Source: Blasia pusilla
Taxonomy: Eukaryota; Marchantiophyta; Marchantiopsida; Blasiales
Assembly: GCA_050084515.1 (NCBI GenBank)
Contig: CM114271.1
Location: 11,160,001 to 11,224,000 of the forward strand
Direction of reading: 5' to 3'
Length of the DNA: 64,000 nt
Numbering within the stretch: the stretch's first letter is position 1; each line of letters starts with the position of its first letter. A program made the position numbers and the translations under genes. A model generated the notes under the pieces. It did no database searches. It was not told the DNA's origin and saw nothing but the letters and a program-made list of their open reading frames with translations. Shown here in pieces: positions 32,668 to 44,570 of the stretch.

Positions 32668-35600
32668 ATGGAATTCTGCATCGGTGATGTAGTGTATCTA
32701 CATGATGGATCATCCATCTCTATTGGAAGAGCTAGAATCATGGACACCAATTTTGAGAGAAATAGTCCACAGCATACCACTTGGTACGAACTCCTTGTAC
32801 ATGTGTTTGAAGGAAGTCTTCGAAAGTTCAATAAGCAATTACAATGGAGAACCTCTACCCGATTTCATTGGAGCATTCATCACAGCCTCGTAATGGAGTT
32901 ACAACAACTAATACATGTGGTGGACGTGAGGATGTGGAAGGAGGGCCTCATTGCCCCACATAGTACTCAAAGAAATTTTTCTTAAAAGATTTGAAGGGAT
33001 CAGAGCTTCTTATTGGTTCAAGGTGTATTACCAAAAGCTTTGATTCACATGAGACCCAACCTATGTCCTTCTTTGACAACCAATGGCAACCGTGGGTGTG
33101 CGTAATAATTGATGAGTCATCAATTATTACGTATGGAAGAAGGCTACAAGATATGGTGGGAATGTTTGCAAAATATCCCAGATATTTGATTACAGAAAAA
33201 TACAATGATACCATGGATATTAGGAAGAGGAAGCGCTCAGCTTGCAATACCTCCATCGACGTACAAGTTGCGGTTCCCATGATTGGTCGTATGGAATCAA
33301 TCCTTTTACAAGTGCAACTTACAGAGAAAAATGGATGTCTAAATATCGGTGAGGGAATTGTTCACTACGTCAATCCAAACGAAAAAGTTGGTGGTCAAAT
33401 ATTAGGGGATCACCATGTTGGCGTATTCATTACCAACATCACGAGCCATCTTACATGCTACAAGGTTCTTGAAAGGAACTTAGTTATATGGCCTACGCCA
33501 TCATGTACTATTAAAGAAGGCCGAGACTTATGGACATACTACTTGGAGTGTTACACCATGTCTTGAGGGGCCGTTGTAGCAATAGGAGGCAAGAGGAAGA
33601 GAGCTTACACGTACACTTATCGGTGTAAAAAGCGATGTCTACCAAGAGCTACCAAAACAAACAAAAAAAGCTAATAGAGGAAGATATATCACAAGTGGCA
33701 TCAAAAAATTGTTGCGGAAATTTTGTTTTTCAATATACGTTGAGAGATGTTGTTCGTTCAAGCAGAGAGAAGTATTGGAACAAATCCTTTCAGGAAAGAA
33801 GGGAATCACTCCACGCCATGGTCCATTCATCTTACTTCATTGACGGAGGAAGGGTTGTGCAATTGGAAGGTGGAACGGTGTGCCTCCCGGGTTGGCAACA
33901 GGTCCATGGTCTTGGAAAACAAGCTTCGAGGATGAAGTAAGAAATGTCAGAGATGGCAAGATGCGGACAAGGCATGGGAACCTGAGAAGAAATTGCATAA
34001 CCCAAAGGACGGCGCAAGCGGTGGAAACGGTAAAGCTGATAAGTAATTAAGGAGACTTGAGATCAGATGCCCCACAAGGAAAGAACAATGTCAGATGGGA
34101 GAAGAGAGGAATTGATTCGGTTGCCTCAATTTTTCTCCTGGAAGTATATACGAGAAGTAGTCAATAAGGAAGGAGGGAAATTGGGATTAGCGGGAGTCTC
34201 GCAATCAACTATGAATCAAATCAAAAAACAATACTTCTCCAATATTGCGATTCACAAATCAGGTGATAAATTTTCTCGCTGTGCGATATATGCAATACTA
34301 AAGTCTCTAGGAAATACTGCATCAACAAATGAGGAGAAGGCTATTGTTATGGAACGGGCAATTGAACATGATGACCTACAAAGGTCTCAAAGGAGTTTAT
34401 ATTACACTTCGCGAGCAAAATCCGTGCGCCATCCCGAGTCTTATCTTTGCCTAATCCACGACAAAATGGATAGTTTCAAAACAAGCTTGCCAAGAGCATG
34501 GCAACAAACCAAAGATTTGGCTCTAGCTCAACCGTTTCCAATTACTTATTCAAGTAAATATTTTGGAATAATACTCCATTATACTAGAAAATGGTTTAGG
34601 GTGCAAGTGTCAGTTAGCAAGTTTGTAAGGCTATCTTGATCCTGTTCACGTAATAGGACTTAAGTTCCCATTTTTAATCCACACCCAAAATTGTTTCCCA
34701 AGGAGAAAGAGATCGATCTATGCCTCATCCATTAATTGGAACTGAAGTTCTCATAGGGCGTTACATTTCTTATATTTCTTGCCTAATGGAACTTGCGGAC
34801 GTATGTGTTACTTGCCGCACGTACCCAGTTTGGAGAAATGGTACTTTCTTTAGGTACTTGAATATGAAGTTGAATTAACTTTAACTCACTCTTTTTCTTA
34901 TTGCAGGTATCTTGACTCATGGGCATGGACCGTGTGCAATTGCTCAATTTGACATAGGAGTCTACAAGCATAGATCTAATTGGATAATTGGATCATTGGA
35001 AAAGTTGTTTCGGAGTTTGGAAAATCCCCGCGGTGAAATACTGGAATTCTTGGATGGGCCCGACCTAACTCCACTTCATAGTCAATTCTTAAAAGGGAGG
35101 AAAGCTTGATGGATTACTCCGTGCAACCTATAGGCTTATGGAGTTTGCCGAAGAGGGACCAAGGAAGGTGCCTAAGATTCTCACAGAGTTTGCCGAAGAG
35201 GGACCGGGGAAGCTGCCTAAGATTTTGAATCTACAAATGGTCAACTCTGGAAAAGATAACAAAAATATTTATGTCATGGCGTACTTGGCTCTTCTTGTTC
35301 ACAGGAAGGTATTCGAAGAGATTCACTTGGCTTTTCTCATCCCTGGGCACACGCATGAAGATGTTGATGCTATGTTAAGCAAGTTTTTGTGAACTTTGCG
35401 GCGACACAATGCATACACCTTGAAAGATCTTGCGACAAAATTTGTTAACTCCATGTCACCGAATCCAGCACCATAAGTGGTTTAGGACATTCCCGACTTC
35501 AAGGAGTACTTGAAAGGTTTCATCAGGCCTAAGACAAAAAATCAGTGGTATGGACTCCAGAGGCCAGGTCGATTCCGATTTACTAGATCTCTGGATGGTA

Positions 35601-35890
35601 TGCCCATCATGCATTACAAGATGTATGGTTTCGATAATGAATGGTTGCCGAATGAGCGTGGGTATGATATGTTTTTACATCATGAAATTATTGGACATCC
35701 TCTTATCCCTACTAGGAATCCAAAGCACTTACTGCCCACACCCTTGAAGGTATTTTATGATGTGAAGAAAGGTGTATCTCAGTTCATTGAGTACTTTGAT
35801 AAGATGGGAAGCAAGTCTTCCGGAGGCACAAAGGTGGAGTTCCAACAACTAGCACGGCAGTGGAGGAAGACGATTGAGGAATTGGAGTGA
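32668..35890 (+). pseudogene. DUF7869-type protein gene, 5' and central part
   Basis: Several broken frames in colinear order. 32668-32985 has a GDVVYLHDGSS beta-barrel-like start. 32991-33566 is of unknown function. 33635-33940 has NCCGNFVFQYTLRDVVRSSR and YWNKSFQERRE. 34067-34639 has SQSTMNQIKKQYFSNIAIHK, RSQRSLYYTSRAKSVRHPES and HDKMDSFKTSLPRAWQQ. 35138-35392 has LNLQMVNSGKDNKNIYVMAY and FLIPGHTHEDVDAML. The order and the DNxxxxNKN...GHTHxDvD signature fit the plant/algal DUF7869 family, thought to be RNase H-fold and transposase-like. The usual LQxDN Asp is Val here (LQMVN). A 45-base unit is duplicated at 35138-35227. The gene resumes at 40868 beyond the copia insertion. Confidence 0.6.
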
Positions 35891-36022
35891 TTGTTTCCTC
35901 ATGAAAACCTTAAGGACAAGGTTCAAAACCTGCGATCAAATACAAGACAATAATAAATGAAGATTCTTCTACCAAAAAGAGGACCAGTTTGATAGCCCAT
36001 GACATCGCTTCATCGTTCTCTA

Positions 36023-36027
36023 AGACA
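36023..36027. other. Target-site duplication, left copy (agaca)
   Basis: agaca directly before the left copia LTR and again at 40863-40867 directly after the right LTR. A 5-base duplication is normal for Ty1/copia integration and proves that this element inserted as a unit. Confidence 0.9.
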
Positions 36028-36376
36028 TGTTAGATAAATACATTTTAGATAAAGGTGTTCGACTTAATATGTGTTAAAGGAACTACCTAAATATTGCTAC
36101 TCTTAGCAGTCTGACATCTAACCTAAGACACTTGACCACTTGGCTAAAAGGGCCAGTTGGTGAGCTGACTACTTGGCCACTTGGATATTTGGCTACTTGG
36201 CCACTTGGCCACTTGGTCACTTTGCCACTCAGCCACATACTATCTTGTCTCTAGCCACTATCCAGATTAGTATATAGTCTGGGGCTTGAATAAACATCAT
36301 ACTTGAAGTTCTCCATAAAGTTTAGGCGCAGCTTTACCATTGTATCATTATGTATACATCTCTCATATTTCTAACA
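36028..36376 (+). repeat. Copia 5' LTR
   Basis: 349 bases, TGTTAG...CTAACA, nearly identical to 40520-40862. Inside is a run of degenerate cttggccac repeats (about 36120-36235), followed by 'agtatatagtctggggcttg'. Confidence 0.92.
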
Positions 36377-36390
36377 GGTTATGGGCCTAA
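36377..36390 (+). promoter_or_regulatory. Copia primer-binding site, possible half-tRNA type
   Basis: Immediately after the LTR comes GGTTATGGGCC. It does not match the usual TGGTATCAGAGC that pairs with the 3' end of initiator Met tRNA. It does match the complement of that tRNA's anticodon arm (GGTTATGAGCCC) with about two differences. Drosophila copia and yeast Ty5 prime from such half-tRNAs. It overlaps the gag start at 36381. Confidence 0.45.
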
Positions 36391-37250
36391 ATGGGAATCA
36401 CGATGGTTTCCATGTTGGACTCTTTGATGGTCCTAACTGGGAAGAGTGGAAGAATCGTGTTTTCAATCTTCTTGTTTACAGAGATTTATGGAACGCAGTT
36501 GTTAAAAGAGTATATAATACATCCGTGTCAGATGCGTCACCTACCTCTCCTTCTGAAACTACAGATAAAGCACCTCAAGTATATGTTCGTCAACGTGTAC
36601 TTCAAACACGGACTATTCAGCAGAATTCAGCTCAAGAAATATGGGCCTGCCTATATCGCAATTATGATACGACATGTTCATTCTCTCTACTACACTTACA
36701 AGCATCCATGTACAAACTCACTGTTGAATCTTGCAGATCATCTCGAGATTTTCTGTCACAACTCAAGATTATTGCAAATAATCTTGCATCCATGAGATCT
36801 CCTGCTTTTCAGACACATCTCTATTCACTTTTGCTATTAGCAGACTTCCTGCTGAATACAAATCTCTCATTCATGTATTGATGCAAAAAGATAAACCTTC
36901 TTTTGACGATCTTCAAACTAGAGTACTGTATGATTCTGAACTAGATAAACCTTCCAATTTTGAAAGTATTCTAGTTTCCAATTCTATTGGTAATTCTACC
37001 AGGAAACGTCCATTTCGGTCTATATCTACTCATTATCAAAGAAACATTCCTCAGAGGAATGGAAAACACCTTCTTGTTACATTTGTAACGAGAAAGATCA
37101 CATCTCCAACAAATGTCCTAACAGAAAATTTCTCAAGAAATTTCGTGAGTGCTGCAAAACTCAACCAGAAGATACCTCATCTTTACTACTCAATACTTCA
37201 CCTATCACTCAAGCATTAACATGCTCCACATCGAGGAACTACAACCGGAT
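36381..37250 (+). pseudogene. Copia gag with CCHC knuckle
   Basis: 36381-36881: GLNGNHDGFHVGLFDGPNWE then WKNRVFNLLVYRDLWNAV is the DUF4219/UBN2-type copia gag N-terminus, and QNSAQEIWACLYRNY is typical of the capsid. It stops at 36879 and continues in another frame from 36878. The nucleocapsid knuckle CYICNEKDHISNKCP is encoded near 37075-37120 in yet another frame. Gag packages the element RNA. Confidence 0.8.
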
Positions 37251-37415
37251 GAACCACTCTATCTATTCATGATACAAAGATCCTCTACATCTACTCTCCC
37301 AAATCTTTCCAAACTTTGGATCCTTGATTCTCGTTCAAATTCCCATGTTTTGTCAAAAGAGAATCGTTCTCTAATTTCCTTCCTATTTCTCCAATTCTCA
37401 TTTCGGGAATAGGCA
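37251..37415 (+). pseudogene. Copia aspartic protease remnant
   Basis: LSKLWILDSRSNSHVLSKEN at about 37300-37360. The expected active site is D(S/T)GAS; here Gly and Ala are replaced (DSRSNS), so the protease is inactive. The frame ends at 37411. Confidence 0.65.
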
Positions 37416-37462
37416 ATGGCAAAATATATGCTCTGACTACTAGGAATGTTCAATTAAAGCTT

Positions 37463-38704
37463 TTGTCAAAGGCTCTTTCGAATTACATACTCTTTCCAAT
37501 GTTTTGTTCATTCCTACAGATAAAGACAATATTGTTTTCTGTGAAGAAACTTGCTGAAAACTCTATAGATACCCTTTTCTATTCTCACAATATGTCTTTT
37601 GAACTCATCAAGCAAGGTCATTGTTTAGGTACAGGCTTTGCCATGCATGGCATATATCTAATTGAATGTCAATCTTGTACTCCATCGACAATTTTGATAG
37701 CCAGAAGTTCATCCAATCTCTGGCACAATCGTATGGGACATCTCAATAATCAGCATTTATTGCAACCACATCAAAAGAAAATGGTTCAAGGTCTAGATCA
37801 TGTCGATGATCTCAATTTTTGTACAAGATGTGCTAAAGGCAAGCTCATCAGGCAACATATCACAGGAGATGGATAAGATCTTCCTGTTCAAAAGGCTCTA
37901 GATCTGATTCACAATGATCTGGCCGGACCAATGAAGACACCCAGTATTGGAAACGCCTACTATTTATGTACTTTTCTTGACCAATATACAAAGAAATCCT
38001 TTGTCTATATTCTTCACAAGAAGTCAGATGTCTTTTCTACATTCCAGAAGTTCAAAATCATGGTTGAGAAAGAAACTGGCCTCCAGATTCGTGTTCTCAG
38101 AACAGATGGAGGTGGTGAATACATAGACTCTTCTTTCCAAATCTTTCTTCAGACTTTTGGTCTTCTTCATCAACACACAGGAAGAGATTCTCCTATGCAG
38201 AATGGATCTGCTGAAAGACTCAACCGCACACTACAGGAAAAGGCAAGATGTATGCTCATTCACATGCGCCTTCCTATATCATTTTGGGGAGAAGCAATTG
38301 TTACAGCTAACTATCTTCGGAACTTGAGTCCTACTCAAACTCTTTCAACAACACCTTTTGAAGCTTGGAGTGGTCTCAAACCTACTCTCACACATCTTTG
38401 AGTGTTTGGATGTCAAGCATTTGCTCTCATTCCAGATGAGAGAAGAAGAAAGATGGATTCTACGGGTGAAGAATGTATATTCCTTGGTTATCAGATTGGT
38501 TCTAGATGTTATAAACTTTTGAATCCCAATAAAAAACGTGTTTTTCTCAGCAAAGATGTTGTCTTCAATGAAGATACTCCTTTCTCCTTCTCTCCTGTTT
38601 TTCACTCTACTTACACTCCATTTTTTTATTATTTCCCAGTAGAAAACTTTGAACCGATAATGTCCCTAAAGCGAAGAAGAAAAACTCTGATTCATACACA
38701 TTGA
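37463..38704 (+). pseudogene. Copia integrase
   Basis: 37463-37876 carries the GAG-pre-integrase HHCC zinc domain (LWHNRMGHLNNQHLL ... CTRCAKGKL). A TAA follows at about 37875. 37931-38401 carries the rve core: FLDQYTKKSFVYILHKK, VLRTDGGGEY with the second Asp, and SPMQNGSAERLNRTLQEKAR with the Glu. After a TGA at 38399-38401, 38402-38704 continues with FGCQAFALIPDERRRK and FLGYQIGSRCYKL, typical of the copia integrase C-terminus. Confidence 0.88.
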
Positions 38705-38708
38705 AATA

Positions 38709-39870
38709 GTGGGAGATACTTCAAGAGAAACAGTCTTTGTTGCTTTAGAGAAATCCATGGGACATCTGCCCACGTCTTTTCATCCTAGGCGATCATCACG
38801 AACATCTGTACCAGTACATATATATGATGCTGCTTGCTCAAACATTCTTCTCTCTTCTTGTATCCAATCTGATCCACTCAGTAGAACAGAAGTCCGCTCT
38901 AGATCAGATTCTCATGAATGGAAAACTTCTATGGAAGCTGAAATTGCCTCTCTTCATGAAAACAAAACCTGGATTCTTGTGACAAATCCTAAAAAGCGCA
39001 AGTCATCCACAGATACTACCAATATAGTCTCTTGTAAATGGGTTTTTAAGATCAAGCGGTCTTCTTCAAGAGGTATTCTCAAGTACAAAGCCAGGCTGGT
39101 AGCCAAAGGTTATTCACAGAAAGAAGGAATTGATTACAAAGAAACATTTTCTCTTGTCATAAATATCACTTCTCTCCGGATGCTTTCCATTCTTGCTCGC
39201 AATCTTGAACTACATCAAATGGACGTCAAGATTGCTTTTCTTCATGGTGATCTACAAGAAATCATATACATGCATCAACCTCCCGGTTTTGAGGTAACTC
39301 ATCAAGGTCCACATGTATGTCTTCTGAAGAAAGCTCTTTATGGCTTGAAGCAATCCTCCCAAGCTTGATATCAAAAGATGGATGGATATTTGACTTCTGC
39401 AGGTTTTTTCAGAAGTACTTATGATCCTTGTTTGTATCACAACAGATCTTCTACAGATCAATTACTCATAATTCTTTGTATATGTAGATGATCTTGCTAT
39501 TCTATGAGATAATCTCATTCGGCTACAACAATTTAAAATTCATGTTCATCCATTTTTAAAATGGTTGACATGGGAGAGCTTCATCACTTGTTAGGACTTC
39601 ATGTGGTAAGAGACAGGGCACATCACAAGATTTCTTTGCATCAACAAAGGTATATCTGTGAAACACTTGTAGAATTCCGTATGAAAGATTGTCATACGAT
39701 TTCTACCCCTTCGTGCTTGGGACAACATTGTCCAAGCCCACATCTGCTCCTACAAGTGATGATCTTGCTCATTTTCAGCAATATCCATATGCTACGACAG
39801 TTGGAAGTCTTATGTATGCTTCAACCATGACTCGCCCCCGACATCTCTTTCGAGTGTCGGCCGTTATGTA
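38709..39870 (+). pseudogene. Copia reverse transcriptase
   Basis: [70 protein letters not shown] and [14 protein letters not shown] are standard copia RT blocks. A TGA at 39366 replaces the Trp after SSQA. The catalytic YVDDLA is present near 39479-39497 but in a shifted frame. 39561-39870 continues with VDMGELHHLLGLHV and the connection region. Confidence 0.9.
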
Positions 39871-40316
39871 AATACATGTCCAACTATTCTATTGAGCATT
39901 GGCAAGTCGCCATGCATGTTCTAAGGTATTTGAAGGGAACTTGAATATGGGTATCACCTTTGATGGTTGCACCCATGATTTTACTCTTGTGCCTATGCAG
40001 ATGCCGGTTTCGCTTCTTCTAAAGATGATAGAAAATCTATTTCAGGATTTGTTCTTATCATGGCAGGAGGTGCAATACATTGGGCCTCAGGAAATGACGA
40101 TTCTTGCACAGTCTACTCTGAAGCTGAATATATAGCCCTTAATGAGGCCACCAAAGAAATACTTTGGATTCGACATTTACTTGATGAGATTGGTTTTTAC
40201 AAAAACTCCAACAATTCTTTACGAAGACAATCAAGTGCAATTCAACTATCAAATAATTTTTGTTCCAATTCCAAAATCCGACATTTGGAACTAAAATTCT
40301 TCTTCATATCGTAACA
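39871..40316 (+). pseudogene. Copia RNase H
   Basis: Frames at 39899-40135 and 40060-40314. The latter reads AGGAIHWASGNDDSCTVYSE then AEYIALNEATKEILWIRHLL, the standard copia RNase H end. It breaks after KIRHLELKFF near 40310. Confidence 0.82.
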
Positions 40317-40519
40317 CATTCAACAACAAAATATTCGTCTACAAGAATGTAGATCCTCGATTCAGTGCTGATGTTTTGACTAAAAGTCTATCTAAAGACC
40401 AACATTCTTTCTTACTCCAAATATTAGGATGTAGGATATGCAACCGAGTGGGAGATACGACTCTTTTTAGTAGACAATTTGCATGTTCTTCTGCTAGATT
40501 ATCCTAGCTCGGTCATGAG

Positions 40520-40862
40520 TGTTAGATAAATACATTTTAGATAAAGGTGTTCGACTTAAAATGTGTTAAAGGAACTACCTAAATGTTGCTACTCTTAGCA
40601 GTCCAACATCTAACCTAAGACACTTGACCACTTGGCTAAAAGGGCCACTTGGCCACTTGGTCAGCTCGCTACTTGGCCACTTGGACATTTGGCTACTTGG
40701 TCACTTTGCCACTTAGCCACAGACTATCTTGTCTCTAGCCACTATCCAGATTAGTATATAGTCTGGGGCTTGAATAAACATCATACTTGAAGTTCTCCAT
40801 AAAGTTTAGGCGCAGCTTTACCATTGTATCATTGTGTATACATCTCTCATATATTTCTAACA
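40520..40862 (+). repeat. Copia 3' LTR
   Basis: 343 bases, TGTTAG...CTAACA, paired with 36028-36376. A purine-rich stretch gagtgggaga lies about 75 bases upstream (40446-40455) rather than directly at the LTR edge. Confidence 0.92.
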
Positions 40863-40867
40863 AGACA

Positions 40868-41183
40868 TTGGAAGATTTTTGGCCTCTAACCAAACAGAAC
40901 ACTCAAGTTCCTATTGTCTTTGGAAGTGGAATTCCTCCAAATCGAGATCACTATTGTGGGCCCACTAGATTCAGGCCTAGAGTTGATATGTTATCAATGG
41001 AGGAAATAGAAGTTGCATTTCAATGTTGGAGACTTGGTCACAACTAGACCAAGACAAGAAAGAAACAAATATCCCATATGGATAGGACAAGTTTTAGTTG
41101 GAGTTGGTGAAGATACAAATTTCAAAATTCAATATTGGTGGCCATTGAATACATTCAAAAGAGGGAACATAGCCCCAAGTAGG
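40868..41183 (+). pseudogene. DUF7869-type protein gene, 3' part
   Basis: Continuation of 32668-35890 after the copia insertion. LEDFWPLTKQNTQVPIVFGS then a second frame NVGDLVTTRPRQERNKYPIW and IGQVLVGVGE, ending in YWWPLNTFKRGN. This small beta-barrel-like segment resembles the GDFVAVRP...FWIGRVL end of DUF7869 proteins. A TAG near 41047 breaks it. It is cut at 41184 by the start of the G1b LTR. Confidence 0.55.
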
Positions 41184-42065
41184 TGTCACGACTGTTAGGA
41201 TAGATCAATGAGATCTAGCACAGCATCTACATGAGTAGTGGAGGATAGACCCAAGAGGTTGAGGATGACCTGTTGAGGCCCCGAGAAGCCTGAGAGAGCA
41301 GGTTTCCCCTTCGTTTCGGCTCATTTGGAGCCATATAGAGAAACTTACTATTTTGGGTAAGTTTCCATGTTGGGGATAGTTGAATTTCCACTTTGGGAAG
41401 TGGCCCTTGACCTGCTACAGCAGGTCAAGAGTCAAGGAGGTGACATGCGATCATAGGTTACCGTTGAGAGGGCTTGGGAGAGGGAAGGGGGTATACCTCC
41501 AAGAGAGAGAACTTGAGAGCTCATTCTCTCTTTGTTGAACCTCTTGGCATAAGGCGGCGGAACTATGGTCCCTTGCCTTATGAGTGTAACACAAGCCTCT
41601 CATTAGGAGAGTGGGTTTGGTTTGACATGAGAGAGAGTGCACATCTTTGAGAGCTATCGTGTGAGATGGTGTAGAGAGAGATGGGAGCTATGGTTCCTAC
41701 ACGTGTGAGGGATTCTGGGATTTGGGTATTTTATTTGGGGATACTGGGTTGTGTGGATGCTGAGAGCATCATTCATGTATGTGGTTTAGGGGACATAGAC
41801 CTGTGTGGGATGTCTAGAGTTGAGGGTAGGTTGTCGATGAGATGATAGCCTGGTTGATTTGTCGCACCACGCCGCGTGTTGCCGCACGTTACACGTCTCG
41901 GGGAGGGAGAGTGTAGATCGAGTGCCGCATGTTTGGGATGAGTGATTAAGGGATTACTCACAAGGTTGAGAGTGATCGGGTGAGAGGGGCACGAGGGTCA
42001 TCACGGCGTCCGTTCAGGACTTTGAGAGGCAAGGTGGTGAACCCGAGAGTAGCTCTAGAGGTTTT
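41184..42065 (+). repeat. G1b LTR (type beta) and leader
   Basis: Starts TGTCACGACTGTTAGG, abutting the DUF7869-type gene. Reverse complement of the piece at 1-389. No gene is seen. The LTR end and primer site were not identified. The next recognisable feature is the gag start near 42066. Confidence 0.6.
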
Positions 42066-43350
42066 ATGCGGAGTGGCGCGAGGTTCCGAGGGTCTCCACA
42101 TGAGGGACCACCTCGACCTCCTTCTCTGTCATCGTCAAACAAGGGGGAGGGTATAGAGGAGTTTGTGAGCAAATCGCCACACATTGTGAGTAGTCCTACC
42201 AGTTGGGCGTACAAGATGGACAACCAGGATAGAGGACCGCGTAGGTTTTCAGGTGCAGTAGGCACAATTGAGTTGCACGATTTCATAGCAGAGTTTAGGA
42301 GTTTAGGAGTTTAGAACTCTCTAAGAACTCTAGAGAGTTCAACCCGTTTACAACATGGAATGGTATGTTCTAGCATGTAGAGGGGGCGCCCATGGACGAT
42401 TACCATGAGTTCTCTCAGAGATATGCACGTGAGATCGAGGCGTGGAGGCTTTACTATGACCCACATTATGTGTCATGGACGGAGCTGTTCCCACATGAGG
42501 AGGAGGAGTCAGGAGAGGCTACTTCCTCTTCCACTAGTGACGTTTTAGTAGGGGTCACTCCCACTAGAGCAGTTGCACCGTATAGTCGGGTTCGTCCCAG
42601 GTTCAACCCTGTGGTTGAGTTCTTTGCTGAGTTGAGGGCGAGCTACCAGGGGGGTACGGATGGAGAAGTTGCACAGCATCCACGACTTCTAGAGGTGCCC
42701 GGGTGAGAGTTTGCATGAGGCTTATACTCGTTTGCACCGCTTGATCAATGTCACTTAGGGGGTGACAGAGGCTCAGGCTATCCAGTCATGGTACGCAATG
42801 CTGGACCGGACCTTGCGGACACGGGTGCGGGAGGGGATGCTTCTTATGAACACCTCCCCTACGTTGAGAGATGTTTTTAGGACGGCCGAGAACATTGAGC
42901 GCAACATGGCGGAGGAGAGCGTAGCCACCATGGGTTCTAGGCGAGAGCAGTCACGATTGGCTACACCACTTGTGTAGCAACGTGGACTCCGAGATAGGTC
43001 GACTGTGGCACCACGAGCTCAAGGAGGATACGGGGAGGCCGTGCCACGGAGACCTGCGCCTTTATATGCGGCGCAGCAACAGCCGCCTACTATTACTTGT
43101 TGGTCATGTGGTGGAGCCCATCATTAGCGCGATTGCACTTGTTAGGGTCATGGACGTGTGCCTTAGCATGGAGGAGGAGATGGTGCTGCACGAGGAGGTT
43201 ATCAGTGTGACTATTGTCAGAGGTATGGTCATACACGCACTAGGTGTTTTAGTTTACATCTTGAGTTACGTCCGGACCGAGGGCCAGAGAGGGCACCAGA
43301 GCAAGTAGCCCATCCGAGTGGGCCTAGAGGTCGTGCATTAGGCGATCCCA
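42066..43350 (+). pseudogene. G1b gag, frameshifted
   Basis: Segments 42066-42314 (MRSGARFRGSPHEGPPRPPS), 42392-42706 (MDDYHEFSQRYAREIEAWRL, homologous to PPMDDYHEFRK of G1a; then FNPVVEFFAELRASYQGG) and 42762-42977 (TEAQAIQSWYAMLDRTLRTR). A CCHC knuckle CDYCQRYGHTRTRC is encoded at 43206-43247. It is the same capsid/nucleocapsid family as G1a but a diverged copy. Confidence 0.75.
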
Positions 43351-44570
43351 TTGGGGGACGAGGAGCTGGAGTTGCCCGAAAAGGTGGTGGAGCTGCCCGT
43401 GGAGGAGGTAGAGTACCACCACCTAGACGCGCCGAGGGAGACGCTAGACGTGAGGCTGGGATGGCGGCTCAGATACAACAGCTACATGAGTAGATTGCCA
43501 CTATGGCATTTAGGTTACCTGATGCCAAATCCGTGGCATCGACATCATATGGAGCAGCGAGAGATATGGAGGATCCTGGTTGGATGTGCGGGATTGCTGA
43601 GATGGAGGCCGCCGTAGCTGTGATGCGTGGAGCAGCCGCAGAGTTGGATCCATAGCGAGGGGAAGCCAGAAAATAGACTAGGCTTCCTCAATCTTTCACA
43701 TTGTCCGAAGCAATGAGGACCCCATCGATGGGTCCTCATCAAAGTTCCTAGAGAGTTGGTGATGTTGTTGGTGTGCAGGCATGGAGGGCAATGGGAGAAG
43801 CGAGTGCAATGACTCCTATTGTTGATGCTCAAGAGGGGCATGTGTCGAGCACGTTGTTGGGGGCGGCCAGTGTTGTGTACCGCGCTCCGTTATTTTCTGC
43901 TTCCGATGTTATGATGTTGGGGAGTACGCCCGCCGAGGCTTTTCAGCTGGCCGCTTCACTATGTGAGCGTGGAGTTGGAGTTCCTGCATCACATTCAAAG
44001 GTGATTGCAGAGGAGGTGATGGACCTGCCCTTGGAGCGGATGCTCGGACCGTCCACGTTAGATTCATGGCAGGCTGCGGCTACTAGGATGGCGGAGATGC
44101 CCGCTAGACCCGCGATAGAGCATGCCATGGCTTCTCCTGGTGTTGTGTTGCTGGATAATCAAGGAGAGGTCTTCGAGTTGGTGAGTCCTGGAGGTAGAGC
44201 TTTTAGTCCGCAATGTGTCTTGTTGGATTCAGGAGCGCAACCCCTGATGTTGGGGAAAGAGTCATTAAGAGGATTCGGCTTGACGAGAGTCGATGTGGAG
44301 CGTTGTCCATTCCCGATACAGACATCCTTGGGTGGAGCAAGTACCACACAGTATATCACCCAACAGGAGGTCGGGTCCAAATGGATTCGCCCGGGACATC
44401 CTAAAAATGAGTCCGAGGCGATTGTGACTGATGCAGAGTCCTATGACGTCTTGGTTGGTGGAGCAATGTTATACGCGATGGGGTTTTCCCTGGATTACTG
44501 GGAGGAGTCAGCGTCCTACAGACCAGGATGGCAGTCAGGTGATGGGCGCCTTAGCTCATTACCCGTTTGA
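43351..44570 (+). pseudogene. G1b linker region and aspartic protease
   Basis: 43351-43617 (Gly/Arg-rich in the neighbouring frame), then 43773-44570 open for 265 residues: FQLAASLCERGVGVPAS, MPARPAIEHAM, VLLDSGAQPLMLGKESLRG (retropepsin active site DSGA at about 44225) and ESYDVLVGGAML. It matches G1a 6964-5836 and G1c 50355-51368. Confidence 0.78.

Larger units (their letters stand above)
36028..40862 (+). mobile_element. Ty1/copia LTR retrotransposon, inserted in the DUF7869-type gene
   Basis: Complete by structure: two LTRs, 5-base TSD, gag, protease, integrase, RT and RNase H in copia order on the plus strand. Several stops and frameshifts in pol make it non-autonomous. LTRs are nearly identical apart from small changes in the cttggccac block, so insertion is fairly recent compared with the decay of the host gene around it. 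Confidence 0.92.

Noticed and set aside
36120-36235. Degenerate cttggccac repeats as a separate satellite.
   Set aside because: Present in both copia LTRs, so they are part of the LTR.
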